Shown: positions 42,207-52,457, counted from the first letter of the stretch. The stretch: 64,000 nt of DNA from Entophlyctis helioformis (GCA_025526915.1 JAHLKH010000055.1:1-64000), one strand, 5' to 3'. Numbers and translations: made by a program. Notes: a model not told the origin generated them from the sequence alone.

Positions 42207-44657
42207 ATGGCATCACTTCAGCCACGAGTCACCCGCATTGGCCGAATATTAGCTCGAGCAGCAGTGGTCATAATCCCCATTGCGGCTGTCCTGGTATTGT
42301 CATTGGCATCAACACTCGCCGTCACAGCCGTGGCAGCAGGAGCAACCCCGTCAACGCCTGCAACGTCTGCAACGGCAGCAACAACAATAACCCAACACGG
42401 CATGCTGCTGCATCTCCAGGGCCGCTCGCAACAGCCGCAGGAGCTGCGACAGTCGCACCCGAACACGGGCCAGATATACTCTACAGACGAAATGGCATTC
42501 ATCACACAAACGTACACGTCGCCGCCCGTGTCTGTCACCAACACCGTCATGCTCATTAGCGCCTGTGTCAACGGCCTCATCATCATCGCCTATGCGCTCT
42601 CGCGGCGAAGCTATGCGCCCGACTACCTGCTCAACATGAGCGTCATCATCGGCACCTTTCTCATCAGCTTGGGCAAAACCATCTGGGGCTTTGCGCTCTT
42701 TGGCATCTTCCGCAGTCTGTCCGCGTCGCCGTCGTCGGCCTTTCCACAGGCCCTGGTCCATATCGTGTGCCAGCTCGACGGCTTCTTCATCCAGTCGTCG
42801 AGCACGGGCATCCAGGCCGCCATCTGGCTCATGACCCACTACCAGTACCGCGTGCTGATCCTCAAGAGCCATATGGGCCGGTCGGCCATCCTTGCTGCCA
42901 TTGGCGCGTGCTGGGGCTTTGCGATTGCCAATGCGTGTCTCCCGTTTCTCATCAACCTGCTCACGGGCGACCTGTGGCACTCGGGCAACGACGTCATGGA
43001 CATGTACACGTTCCGTCCGTCGGGCCTGTACTGCTTCATCGACTTTTCGTCCGCCAAGCCCGGCACGCGGTGGATGACGGCCGTCAACCTGTTCTTCTAC
43101 ATTGCGATCCCCGCGGGCATGGCGTTTAGCAACTATCTCGTGCTCAAGAAACTGCGCATGATTCGTCGGCGGTTTGATCGGTTCCTGCTGCGCAAGAGCG
43201 GGAGCCGTGTTGCGCCGGGCGGGCGAGGCAGTGCGGCCAGCGCCAGGAACGCCAAGCAGCCAATGGACTTTAACGCGTACGACGCACCGGACGCGGACGA
43301 CGACGGAAACGGGTATGGCGCGGTCGGTGTTGTCAATACAGTGGGCAGCTCGACGATCGGTGGCGGGGCGCCAACGGCGACGGACTTTGCGCCAGAGGAC
43401 GACGACATGGTCATTCGCACCGACATTTCCGAGAGTATCTCGTCCAATACCGACCATGACAGGAGCTTCAACATGGCCCGGTCGGACCGCGATCATGACG
43501 ACAATATCGAAGAGGGATCGATCCGCGACGCTGAACCCATGCCGCCTGGAGGCCCACACTCCTTTGATGGCAACGCTCGGCGCAAGAGTCTGGGTACTGG
43601 CAGCGGGAGTGGAGTTGGCACAAGCAGCACCGGTGCACGATCCGATCGGCCTGCATTGCCCATCATGACGGAGCTTACAGCCATGCAGGACGATGTATCC
43701 TCTTCTGGGTCAGAAAGCGGCAACGTCAGCGGCAATGGCAACAGCAACAACCAGAGCTATCAGGGTCTTGTGACGCTGCCTATGAGACGCATGTCGCTCA
43801 ATGGAGGTCGTGGTAGCCCGTCCAAGCAGATTGTATCAACTGCACTGGTCGCGCCGACTTCGCCGCTGTCGCTTCCCAGCAACTCGAGCACAGCGCCAGA
43901 GCGTGCAGCAGGCGGCCAGACTGCAGATCAGCCGGTCTATTCGTCGACAGCGCGACAGCCTTCAGGCACGCTTCCACAGACACATTCGCGGCGAACGTCC
44001 TTGCTTATCGACTCCAAAGGCATACTTCCATCCGTGCAGCCACAACACGTTGAGGAGTCGCAGTACCGACAGTCACATCAGCCAACACAGGCCAAACCCA
44101 ATCGCATCTCACGAGACCAGCACGCGGTCAAACATACCTCGTCACTCAAGCGCGACATGACCCTCACGCGCATGCATCGCGCGCTCTTCTACCGCATCTT
44201 TGCGCTCTCATCGTTCATGACCGTTGCATGCGGCTTATACAGCACGCAAGTCATTTACGAGATCGCCGCACGCGAGTCGTCGTCGCTCGAGTTTGATGTC
44301 ATTGCAATGATAGTCGTCGTCTTGCAGTACTTTTCCAATCCGTTTATCCTGCTCGCGATCGACCGCCGGTTACGGCAGAGTATCTTTGACCTGTTTTCGA
44401 CCGACGAGGGCCGCGTGATTGAGCGGATCGTATCGATTCACAACGACGTGCGAGCAAGTTTCAGCCGACGGTCGACGATCGCTAGCCATGGTGGCGGCGC
44501 AAGTGCAAGTGCAACTGCAAACGGAGACAGCGGTGCGGAGCCGGTCTCACCATCATCGGGCGATCGGCAGTTGACGCCGAGGACGTATGTGCCACCATCG
44601 CCTACAGTGTCGCACGGCCAGAGCCGTCCCGATTCCATGAAGCCGCGAACACGGTGA
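42207..44657 (+). CDS. GPCR-like seven-transmembrane receptor with long third intracellular loop
   Basis: An uninterrupted frame of 816 residues. A hydrophobic leader (residues about 14-46) may be a signal anchor. Seven helices follow: NTVMLISACVNGLIIIAYAL; MSVIIGTFLISLGKTIWGFA; HIVCQLDGFFIQSSSTGIQA; AILAAIGACWGFAIANACLP; TAVNLFFYIAIPAGMAFSNY; then, after a loop of about 310 low-complexity residues, YRIFALSSFMTVACGLYS and VIAMIVVVLQYFSNPFILLA. Helix 7 ends NPFILLAIDRRLRQSIFDLF, an NPxxY-like end with an amphipathic helix 8, as in rhodopsin-class receptors. A Cys in helix 3 is present. The long third loop and tail (PRTYVPPSPTVS) are rich in Ser/Thr phosphosites. The receptor probably couples to heterotrimeric G proteins; the ligand is unknown. 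Confidence 0.7.
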   Translation: MASLQPRVTRIGRILARAAVVIIPIAAVLVLSLASTLAVTAVAAGATPSTPATSATAATTITQHGMLLHLQGRSQQPQELRQSHPNTGQIYSTDEMAFITQTYTSPPVSVTNTVMLISACVNGLIIIAYALSRRSYAPDYLLNMSVIIGTFLISLGKTIWGFALFGIFRSLSASPSSAFPQALVHIVCQLDGFFIQSSSTGIQAAIWLMTHYQYRVLILKSHMGRSAILAAIGACWGFAIANACLPFLINLLTGDLWHSGNDVMDMYTFRPSGLYCFIDFSSAKPGTRWMTAVNLFFYIAIPAGMAFSNYLVLKKLRMIRRRFDRFLLRKSGSRVAPGGRGSAASARNAKQPMDFNAYDAPDADDDGNGYGAVGVVNTVGSSTIGGGAPTATDFAPEDDDMVIRTDISESISSNTDHDRSFNMARSDRDHDDNIEEGSIRDAEPMPPGGPHSFDGNARRKSLGTGSGSGVGTSSTGARSDRPALPIMTELTAMQDDVSSSGSESGNVSGNGNSNNQSYQGLVTLPMRRMSLNGGRGSPSKQIVSTALVAPTSPLSLPSNSSTAPERAAGGQTADQPVYSSTARQPSGTLPQTHSRRTSLLIDSKGILPSVQPQHVEESQYRQSHQPTQAKPNRISRDQHAVKHTSSLKRDMTLTRMHRALFYRIFALSSFMTVACGLYSTQVIYEIAARESSSLEFDVIAMIVVVLQYFSNPFILLAIDRRLRQSIFDLFSTDEGRVIERIVSIHNDVRASFSRRSTIASHGGGASASATANGDSGAEPVSPSSGDRQLTPRTYVPPSPTVSHGQSRPDSMKPRTR

Positions 44658-44993
44658 CAAGGGGGATGATGACGTGGAAAGCATCTCGGGGGGATCCTCG
44701 CATCCCTAGCGTTGCCGTTCTAATACATCGACGTCATGGTCGAGATGGCACACGCTTGTAGGAGATCGGCTGTGCCGATAAGCGCACACGACGGTGTTGT
44801 GTTGATGATGTGAGTAAAGAAAGCTTGCCAGCGTGTCGTGTCCACCACACAGCCCATCAACCTTTGCAGTCTTCACACGTGCCGACGGAAAGCGTGTTGG
44901 CCGCAACTTGGACTATAAAAGAGATGTGCCTTTGCAAAAGCTGTTGTTGTCATCATCCGCATCGGAAGCATAGCCATTCCAGCCACTCCAGCC
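44658..44993. other. Promoter region of the PT-rich surface protein
   Basis: No gene-like frame. A canonical TATA box lies near its 3' end (separate entry). Confidence 0.4.
44914..44921 (+). promoter_or_regulatory. TATA box of the PT-rich surface protein gene
   Basis: TATAAAAG ends 72 bp before the ATG at 44994, the clearest core promoter in the window for a single-copy gene. Confidence 0.6.
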
Positions 44994-45601
44994 ATGCACA
45001 CACTCGCTTCTACAATAACCTCGATCGCCGCCATCGCCCTTCTTGCTGTGCAGATGGCTGCACCTGGTACGTCGTCAGCAGCTCTGCACACCAAAGGCCG
45101 ATCACCCGCAGCATGGCTGACTGTTCATTCATTGCAGTCTGCGGTCAACGGACGGAACGCCCAGAGACACTGCCAGTACCGACGTTCACGTTCCCGACAG
45201 TTACTCTGCCGCGTCCAACCGTGACGATCCCGCGTCCAACGTTCACTACTCCACCGATCCCAACGACCCTGCCAACCATCAGCTTCCCGACCATGACATT
45301 CCCAACCGTGACGATCCCTCGCCCAACGTTCACTGTGCCAACAATGATGGTGCCAACCACGATCCCGCGTCCGACCATGGCATTCCCAACCATGACGCTT
45401 CCGTTCCCGACGATCACGTTCTCGCCCATCCCTGTGCCAACCATAACCCGCCCGCCGCTTCTAACCATTCCGCCTCGCACTGACGAGACTGTTGTGCGCG
45501 GCGCGAAGCAGATGGCTTCCAACGATGGTGTTGCAGTTGCTCCAGGACACGTTGCTGCCGCCGGTGTCGCTGTTGGGGTCTGGGCCCTCATCATGGCGTG
45601 A
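44994..45601 (+). CDS. Secreted PT-rich repeat protein, likely GPI-anchored
   Basis: Two exons (44994-45066, 45138-45601) encode 178 residues. Exon 1 is a signal peptide (TLASTITSIAAIALLAVQMA). Exon 2 has a short CGQRTERPET head followed by about 17 copies of a degenerate (F/I/L/V)PT motif, for example TFTFPTVTLPRPTVTIPRPT. It ends with a polar stretch (KQMASNDG) and a hydrophobic tail (AAAGVAVGVWALIMA) without basic residues after it, typical of a GPI-attachment signal. The Thr-rich stalk should be O-mannosylated. It resembles fungal cell-wall or adhesion stalk proteins but I find no catalytic or binding domain, so the role is inferred. The frame is clean. Confidence 0.65.
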
Positions 45602-45775
45602 TCTTCAAGCATCCGATTCCAGCCACTCTCATCCATGTCTGATCCGTGCCTTGTTGCCCCCCACACCATCAATGAAGCCCATCCTCGACAGCCAGAAGGA
45701 AGACGCCCATTGAGCTTGCTGAGTGGGGAACACGAGATGGCGCGCGTCCGGATCTCACCGCCAAACTCGGCTTGA

Positions 45776-46552
45776 ATGGCTAGGGGACAGCAACCGTCGA
45801 CGGCAAAGCAGCGCCGTGGGTTCCGTGCAGACACTGACGGCGACGGCGGCAACACGGTGGGCCCGCAGGACATGCTCAGCGAAGAAGAGCAGGAGGCTGT
45901 CATTGACAAGTTCAAGACGGACAACGACCGGAGCAACCTCGTCTTCAAGGTCTGACCAACGTGCCGGTCTTGCGTTCCAGTTGTGCGGAGGATGCCGAGG
46001 CAACTGGCACAGCTGACACACTGACACACACACACTGACACTGGCACGGCTCGACAGGTGCTGTTCATCTTCCTCTCGTGGTCGTTTGCCGCAGTGTACT
46101 GGACGTTCCTGCTGGACCCATCCACGCCGACGGACAGCGAGCAGCCGCTGTTTGTCACCGAGCACACCTCGCCGACGGCGTTTAGCGTCTCGCTGGCGCT
46201 GAGCGCCTTGGTCACAACCACGTCGCCGGCGTTCCTGTTTGTGCCGGGGTTCAACCCGTACTCGCTTCGGATGCCGCCACCGGTGGCGCATGTGGTGTAC
46301 TATGTGTTTGCGGTGCTGTCCGTGATGCCGCTGGTGCTCATGATACCGGCGGATCGGTTGGACGAGAGCGGCGCGGATGATCTGAGCGGGTTCAAGGCGC
46401 TAGTGGGCGGCATGGACAATGCCGAGCTGACGTTGTGGACGCTGCCGGTGCTGAACGCGGGGCTGATGGGGTACGTTGGATGGGAGATGAACCGCGTCGG
46501 GGCACAGATTGGCGCGCTCGAGGGCAGCAAGTACAAGCTCAAAGGGGCGTGA
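45776..46552 (+). CDS. Four-helix membrane protein, unknown family
   Basis: Two exons (45776-45949, 46058-46552) give 222 residues. The cytosolic N-terminus is hydrophilic and acidic (QDMLSEEEQEAVIDKFKTDN). Four hydrophobic segments follow: VLFIFLSWSFAAVYWTFLLD, FSVSLALSALVTTTSPAFLF, HVVYYVFAVLSVMPLVLMIP and LTLWTLPVLNAGLMGYVGWE. The C-terminus (MNRVGAQIGALEGSKYKLKG) is basic and short. It may be an ER or mitochondrial membrane protein; no named family is recognised. The acceptor GACAG/GTG and donor AAG/GTCTGA support the intron. The stop is 345 bp from the convergent PH-domain gene stop. Confidence 0.65.
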
Positions 46553-46897
46553 GCGCGTGGTGGTTGTGGTTGTGCACGATGCGTTGTGATGAGCTGGATT
46601 GTGCAGTCGTGGGATGGAGCACAGCGGCCACACCGTGCAAAGAGATTGCGTTCACAAAAAAGAGTTTATTATGGGCGGCACGGGCAGCACGAGCATCACC
46701 GGCAGACACGGGACGCCACTCAGCCACTCGGCGATCTACACCAGAGAGGAAAGAGGATCCAGCGTCCAGATCCAGAGACGCCGAGCAGCGCCGAGCAGCG
46801 CAGCATAGATTGCAGCAAACTAGAGATGTAGAGGATAAGAAGAAAAAGCGTTGGAAGCGGAAGGCGAATGAGCGGCGAGCGGCGGAGTAGCCGAGGA

Positions 46898-48222
46898 TCA
46901 GTTGCGGGCAGGGCTGATGGCGTCCTCGTCCTCCTCGCTCAGACGCAGCTGGTCGCGGCTGGCCATGGAGACGCGCTTGTTGTCGTGCCACTGCTGGCCG
47001 TGCAGGTTGGGGCTGGAGCCGGCGGCCGAGCCGGCCGAGAACAGCTGCGACATGCTCTCGTGGCGCGCAATCGAGTGCTGCTGGTAGTGCTCGTTGACCA
47101 GCACGTGCGGCTGTGAGGACACCTGGCTCGCCTGCTGGTACGAGATCTGCTGCTGCTGCTGGACGGCGGCGAGCACGGTGGAGCGGCGACGGAGGTCTTC
47201 GGCGTTGGCCTGGAACGAGGAGGCGGCAATCTCAAAGGCCATGGTGAGGCAGCGGATCCAGTCCTGGTAGTCGGTCGACGTGCGGCACACAAACTTGAGG
47301 TCGGTCTTGGCCAGGTGCAGCACGAACGTGCAGGCCGAGCTCACGGCGACCTCGTCCGAGATGGCGCGCACCTCGTCAAAGTGGATGAACGTGGGCGAGT
47401 CTGTGCGGGTCTCGGACGGCAGGATGACCAGCAGCGGCGTGGCTGTTGGCGGCGGGCGTGTGTCAGTGGTGGCATCGATGGATGTGGATCGATGGATTCC
47501 TGAATGCAATCGTGCACAATCACAATGGCAGGGGCAGCAGGAGCAGCAAAGGCGGCGGCCGGAGGCGTTCGAACGGCGGCTGGCAGTGCAAGAGCAACTG
47601 GACGGCCAGTAGACAGCTCATAGACAGCCAATAGACAGCCAGCGCTCACGCCGCTGCTCCTGCTGCAACGCAAGCACGGCAGGCAGACAGGAAGGCAGAC
47701 AGGCAGGAAGGCAGGCAGGCAGACAGGCTCACAGGCTCATGCCATGAATGGCACACAGCCAGGAGCGGCGGAGGTTGGCTGGGCTCATTGGGATGGTGCA
47801 CACACGAAGCAAAAGCAACAGGACAGCGCACCTTTGACGGCCGCAAAGGCAATGTTGCCGAGCCAGGGAACGGAGCGGGCGTCGACGGGGCGGGAGGGAT
47901 CCGACACAAACAGCAGCTCGTAGACGCTCTGGATGTCCTGCACCGAGAGCGGCGCACACAGCACCACGTACTTGTCCGACGACAGCAGGCCCTTCTTGAG
48001 CTGCACCACCGAGCGCTTGACAAGCGACGACGAAGCGGCGGCGGCGGCGGCGGCCGATGCGTTGCCGCTGTTGTTGTTGCTGTTGCTGTTGTGTTGTTGT
48101 TGTTGGTTGCGGTCGTGGCCGTCATGGTGGTGGGCGAAGCGGCTGTCGAGTCTGCACCGAGCATATGTGCTGTTGTTGGCGGGTTGAACCTGGTGCTGTA
48201 AGCGGGACAAAGCTGCAAACAT
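46898..48222 (-). CDS. PH-domain-like protein with Gln-rich tail
   Basis: Two exons (47832-48222, 46898-47442) give 311 residues. The N-terminus is Asn/Gln/Ser/Ala-rich (SNSNNNSGNASAAAAAAASS). The PH-like fold follows: LVKRSVVQLKKGLLSSDKYV, VLCAPLSVQDIQSVYELLFV, LLVILPSETRTDSPTFIHFD, CTFVLHLAKTDLKFVCRTST, then DYQDWIRCLTMAFEIAAS with the invariant Trp of the last helix. The tail is Gln-rich (AAVQQQQQISYQQASQVSSQ) and ends DQLRLSEEDEDAISPARN. It probably binds phosphoinositides or a protein partner at a membrane. The 389-bp intron is long for this genome and holds a GGCA/CAGA repeat. The next gene upstream, LSM8, ends only 68 bp away on the same strand. Confidence 0.7.
47675..47745. repeat. 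GGCA/GACA-rich tetranucleotide tract
   Basis: An imperfect run of AGGCAGGCAGACAGGC-type units within the intron of the PH-domain gene. Similar tetranucleotide tracts occur in introns of the PPTase, LSM8 and kinase genes. Confidence 0.7.
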
Positions 48223-48290
48223 TCGACGTTTCCGCGCAGATTTGACGCCAAATTTTCATTGGTCAATCCTGGTGGAATCGCTGTGATTGG

Positions 48291-49099
48291 TCAGACCAGC
48301 AGAGAGTGGTGGACGGCCGGCAGCGGGTCGGCAGCGATGGACGGCCACTGGATCTCGGCGTCGCGCTCGGCATCGACCTGCCCGACCACGGCACTGTCCA
48401 CGGCAACGGGCGTCAGATGAGCGTGGAGCGGGCAGATGAGCATGGAGTGGGCAGGGAGGGCAGAGCGGGCAGATTGCAGCAGCACAGCACAGCCAGCCAG
48501 CCAGCCACTTGCATGGAGTCGCCGCGCACGACATAGAGACCGAGCGCATTGTCCTCGGAGCCAGCCGCGGAGAAGATGCGCTCGATGGTGCCCGACAGGA
48601 TCAGGTTGGTGGTCTGGTCAAAGCCGCGCAGAGTGCCCTGCTCGTGCACACGGATCCGCGTGAGTGTCTATATGTGTGTGTGTGTCTATGTGTGTGTATA
48701 TGTGTGTGTGTGTCTATGTGTGTGTATATGTGTGTGTGTGTCTATGTGTGTGTATATGTGTGTGTATATGTCTATACAGGTGTTTCTGTACAGGTGTCCA
48801 AGTGTGCTTGTCTATGTGTCCAAGTGTGCCTGTCTGTGTCTGTCTGTCCAAGTGTGCATCCCATCCGTGGCCTCCAACAGCAGGCAGGCCAGCCAGCGAC
48901 GCACCACTATCACTCGCCCGTCATTGAGCACAACCTCGACGACCTCTGTCTCCACGCAGCACCGCACAGGGCAGAGGGCACAGCGCACAGCGCACAGCGC
49001 ACAGCAGCAGTGTCAGCATGCACTCCAGCACTCCAGCCAGCCTGCACTCCAACCACGCTCGCCAAACCCACGATCCACAAAGCCCTTGAGATCTGCCAT
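48291..49099 (-). CDS. LSM8: LSM8, subunit of the nuclear Lsm2-8 ring (U6 snRNA binding)
   Basis: Lsm8 defines the nuclear Lsm2-8 heptamer that binds the 3' end of U6 snRNA. Four exons give 98 residues: 49072-49099, 48905-48945, 48513-48637, 48291-48393. The Sm1 motif spans VVEVVLNDGRVIVGTLRGFD with QTTNLILSGTIERIF; Sm2 is LGLYVVRGDS followed by IAVVGQVDAERD; the tail is IAADPLPAVHH, matching known Lsm8. Exon 1 encodes only MADLKGFVD plus one base. Intron 3 uses a GC donor, AT/GCAAGT, with acceptor GACAG; using it restores the conserved GD(S/N)xAV(V/I)G sequence, whereas any nearby GT donor breaks it. Intron 2 contains a TG/TATG microsatellite. The start lies 42 bp from that of the divergent SLC10A7-like gene. 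Confidence 0.95.
48667..48850. repeat. TG-rich microsatellite in LSM8 intron 2
   Basis: Long interrupted TGTGTG runs with TATATG and TCTATG interruptions and a 20-bp repeat unit (GTGTGTCTATGTGTGTGTAT, three copies), followed by TGTCTGTCC repeats. It occupies most of the 267-bp intron. Confidence 0.85.
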
Positions 49100-49141
49100 C
49101 GCCTTTGCAACCCGTTTGGAAACACCACCCAGCCGCCCCGC
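49100..49141. promoter_or_regulatory. 42-bp gap between divergent LSM8 and SLC10A7-like start codons
   Basis: The gap is too short for two separate promoters plus leaders, so each gene's 5' leader or promoter probably overlaps the other's coding start. No TATA box. Inferred from geometry; an internal start for the transporter would lengthen the gap. Confidence 0.45.
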
Positions 49142-50434
49142 ATGCCGCAACTCCACAGGCCAGCCCAACACCAGCAGCCGCAGACGCCATCGCCGCTGCG
49201 CGCCGTCTGGGCCTCCCACTGGTTCCTCATCTGCATGTTCGCCTCCATCCTGCTCGCCTATCTGCAGCCCGCCATCGGTCGCACTGGCGGCCCGCTCCTC
49301 CCAGAAGTCACCGTGAAGCGCATCGGCATCTCCATCATCTTCTTCACATCTGGCATGGGCATCAAGGTGTCCCAGCTCGTGCGTGCGGCCCGCAACATCC
49401 GTGCACATCTACTCGTCGCCACCATCTCCATGGGCCTCATCCCGTTCTTTGTCTACTGGGCCGTCGTCCCCGCCATGTCGTTCGCCATCACGGCGCTCAC
49501 ATCATCATCATCGGTCGCATCTGCATCTGCATCTGCATCTGCAGCTGCTTCAACGGCTGCGCCATCGGCCAGTCTGTCTGCATGGCTGCCGTCGTTGGCA
49601 AAGGGCATCCTCGTGCTGGCTTGCCTGCCGTCGCCCGTCGGATCGTCGCTCATCCTCACAAAGTCGTGCGGTGGCAACGAAGCAACCGCCATCTTCAACA
49701 GCTCGGTCGGATCCCTCCTCGCCACGTTCACGACTCCGACGCTCGTCTACATCTACCTCGGCACGTCTGGATCCGTGCCGTTCATCAAAACCCTCTCCTC
49801 TCTCGGCTCGTCTGTGTTGCTGCCACTCGTCGCTGGCCAGATTGCCAAGCAGATCCTTGAACGCACCAAGCCGAGCGTGCTGCGATGGCCCTTTGGCACC
49901 GTGTCCCAGTGCGTGCTGCTGTTCACCATCTACTCGACCTTTTGCGACGCGTTCTCGCCAAGCTCGGGCGGCAGCGGCCCCTCCCTCGCGTCCATCCCTC
50001 TGACGGCCCTTGTGCCGCTCGCTTTCACGCTCATCGCTCTCCATCTGAGTGCTTTGTTTGCCGTGCAGATTGCCGGCACGCACGTGTTTGGCGTGTCCCG
50101 CCGCGACGTCATTGCGGCCATGTTCTGCGCCGGCCAAAAGAGTCTGACGCTCGGCATTCCCATGGTCAACGTGCTGTTTGGCGCGCAGCCCGACGTCTCG
50201 CTTATCGTCATGCCACTCCTGGTCTACCACCCAACGCAGATTGTGATTGACAGTCTGCTCGTTGGGCCGCTCCGGGCTTGGGGTCGTGCTGATGCTGGAA
50301 GCCACAAGGATTCCGATCCTGATCGTGCGGCACCTGCCAACGGTCATCAAGCTGCGGCTGCCGTGAGCACGTCTCGGCAGGACGGCAAGGACGCAGACAG
50401 CCTGCGTCGCCGTGTTGCTGCCCAAGCATCATGA
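49142..50434 (+). CDS. SLC10A7-like membrane transporter (SBF-like family)
   Basis: A single exon of 430 residues with about ten hydrophobic helices. The N-terminus WASHWFLICMFASILLAYLQ with PAIGRTGGPL is the SLC10A7 start. IGISIIFFTSGMGIKVSQL, LACLPSPVGSSLILTKSCGG with NEATAIFNSSVGSLLATFTT, and FCAGQKSLTLGIPMVNVLFG then LLVYHPTQIVIDSLLVGPL match the conserved cores around the substrate site. A Ser/Ala insertion (SVASASASASAAASTAAPSA) lies between helices 4 and 5. SLC10A7 proteins are Golgi/ER transporters linked to calcium homeostasis and glycosylation; the substrate is not known. Family is clear, location inferred. Divergent from LSM8 with a 42-bp spacer. Confidence 0.9.
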   Translation: MPQLHRPAQHQQPQTPSPLRAVWASHWFLICMFASILLAYLQPAIGRTGGPLLPEVTVKRIGISIIFFTSGMGIKVSQLVRAARNIRAHLLVATISMGLIPFFVYWAVVPAMSFAITALTSSSSVASASASASAAASTAAPSASLSAWLPSLAKGILVLACLPSPVGSSLILTKSCGGNEATAIFNSSVGSLLATFTTPTLVYIYLGTSGSVPFIKTLSSLGSSVLLPLVAGQIAKQILERTKPSVLRWPFGTVSQCVLLFTIYSTFCDAFSPSSGGSGPSLASIPLTALVPLAFTLIALHLSALFAVQIAGTHVFGVSRRDVIAAMFCAGQKSLTLGIPMVNVLFGAQPDVSLIVMPLLVYHPTQIVIDSLLVGPLRAWGRADAGSHKDSDPDRAAPANGHQAAAAVSTSRQDGKDADSLRRRVAAQAS

Positions 50435-50645
50435 CTGCATCGTGACTCGCTCGACGAATGAAGTCTTGTGGTGCCACCAAGTCCCGCGCAGCCAAACATT
50501 TGCTGGGCCACAAAAAAATTTTCGGTGCACAACGAATTTGCTGTGCTCAGCAAACGCTCTTAAGGCAGACCCCGCCCGCCATGCACCACGCCTTACTGTC
50601 CAGCACACTGCCCAACAGTCGCCACCAACAACCTCGTACAACACC

Positions 50646-51497
50646 ATGCTCACACACAAGACGATCGCTTCAGCACTCGCTGCTTTGAGCCTCATTCACG
50701 GCGCGCAGCCGGTTTCTGCTGCTCCTTCTGATGCCTGGGAGACCGGCCGCTGCACATACCACCCGTACGAAGAAGACAAGGCCCGTCTCGGCGCCTCGTA
50801 CGACAACTCGCCTGCCTGGTGTGGCATCCGCTACTCGGCCCTCAACGCCGCCCGCATCGTCGCTGTCAACGGTCTCGGCACCGGCATGTGCGCTCAATGC
50901 ATCGAGTTCCGTGGCGCCAATGGCGGCCCGTCCATGTTCGTGCTCGCCGTCGACCAAAAGGGCGATCCCGGTCTCGACGTTGCTCGCTCGAGCTTCCAGG
51001 CAGCCTTTCCCGGATCCAACCCGCTCGACCCGCAAGTGTGTGCCTGGCGCATCGTCGCTCCGTCCAACTGCGCCGGTGTGTGCTTTGGATCGGCGAGCGA
51101 GTGCACACCTGGTGTCCGCAACATGCTGCCGGCCAACCTCTTGCCGCCTATCGTGTTTCCATCGCACCAGGAGCAGGCGATTATGTCCGGTAATACCACA
51201 AACCACACGGCCAACGAGGCAGCTGCCTCGCCATCAACAACCAGCATTACTTCTTTGTCGGCTACTCAGACTCATAGCCAGACGGTCACGGCACCTATCA
51301 CCTCATCTGCAACTGCCATGGACGAGCCGGCTGCAACAAGCACGTCGCAGCCTGGCCAAGACGGCTCGGACCGTGTGCCAATGCGTGCTGGCTTGATCTC
51401 AGCCTCGCTGCCGACATCCACTCCGTTCTCTCTCTCATCGATCGCCACTGTTGCGTCCTCGATCATCTTTTCGGCCATCGCCGCCCTTCTCGCGTAA
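50646..51497 (+). CDS. Expansin-like DPBB surface protein, copy 1
   Basis: A single exon of 283 residues. The signal peptide is LTHKTIASALAALSLIHGAQ with PVSA as the cleavage site. The mature domain is a double-psi beta barrel of the expansin/barwin type: GRCTYHPYEED, SYDNSPAWCGIRYSALNAAR, MCAQCIEFRGANGGPSMFVL, AVDQKGDPGLDVARSSFQAA and DPQVCAWRIVAPSNCAGVC. Eight cysteines and the DQKGDPGLD stretch (equivalent to the HFD strand in expansins) suggest a wall-loosening or carbohydrate-binding fold. After it comes a Ser/Thr-rich linker and a hydrophobic tail (TVASSIIFSAIAALLA) typical of GPI anchoring. There is no carbohydrate-binding module. Copy 2 follows 270 bp downstream. Confidence 0.8.
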   Translation: MLTHKTIASALAALSLIHGAQPVSAAPSDAWETGRCTYHPYEEDKARLGASYDNSPAWCGIRYSALNAARIVAVNGLGTGMCAQCIEFRGANGGPSMFVLAVDQKGDPGLDVARSSFQAAFPGSNPLDPQVCAWRIVAPSNCAGVCFGSASECTPGVRNMLPANLLPPIVFPSHQEQAIMSGNTTNHTANEAAASPSTTSITSLSATQTHSQTVTAPITSSATAMDEPAATSTSQPGQDGSDRVPMRAGLISASLPTSTPFSLSSIATVASSIIFSAIAALLA

Positions 51498-51767
51498 CAG
51501 TCCTCCTTAAACCTTCACCGTTCTTGTTAAAACCCTTGAAACAAATACTACCACGGCCACAGCGACTTATGAACCTCATCTGAACCCTGTCCTATCTCAT
51601 ATCGTCAATGAAGAACTTTCTTGTCATCCAGATGCATCCACGATGAGATGAACGCGTCCGACTTGCCATTGTGCACCAGCCTGTGCTTGCCATTGTTGCC
51701 GTTGCCTTGAACCCACAATGCCAGCACACGCATTGTTTACCGACATCCATCACATTGCCATCCGCTT

Positions 51768-52457
51768 ATGTCGGCGCCGTCAGCAGCATGGAGCACAGGC
51801 CGGTGCACATACCATCCATACGAGTCAGACGGCTTGCGTCTTGGACAAGCATACGACAACTCTCCTGGCTGGTGCGGATACCGATACTCGGCACTCAATA
51901 TCGCACGCATCACTGCACTGCACGGCATCACGGCCGCTGAATGCGGCACCTGTCTGCAAATCCAGTCGTCGTCCGGTGTCGGTCCGCTGGCCCATGTTCT
52001 CGTCGTCGACCAAAAGGGCGATCCGGGACTGGACGTGGCCAAGTCGAGTTTCGCTGCCCTGTTCCCTGGCGAGAATCCGCTGGATCCACAAGTCTGCCGA
52101 TGGCGAGTCGTGGGTATCGAGCACTGCCGCGGGGTGTGTGGTGGTCCCGAGTGTGCGGTGCCAGGTGTGCGCAACATGCTGCCTGCGTATCTGATGGCGC
52201 CGTTGGACCGCGCAGTCGAAGCGGCATCCGAACGTGTTGATGTCGGACGCGATGATCTGTCGGTTGGTGCACCGGATGGATCGCTTGGTGCTGCAAGTGC
52301 TTCTCCCGCAAGTGCTTCGACTGCGAGTGCATCGACTGCAAGTGCGACGGTTGTCAAGACGGTTGTTGTAACGAGGTATCAGCAGACACATGCATCAGAG
52401 ACTGTAGCAGCATCAGCAGCAACACCGACGCTGGCCGAGACAGCAACAGAGACTCCT

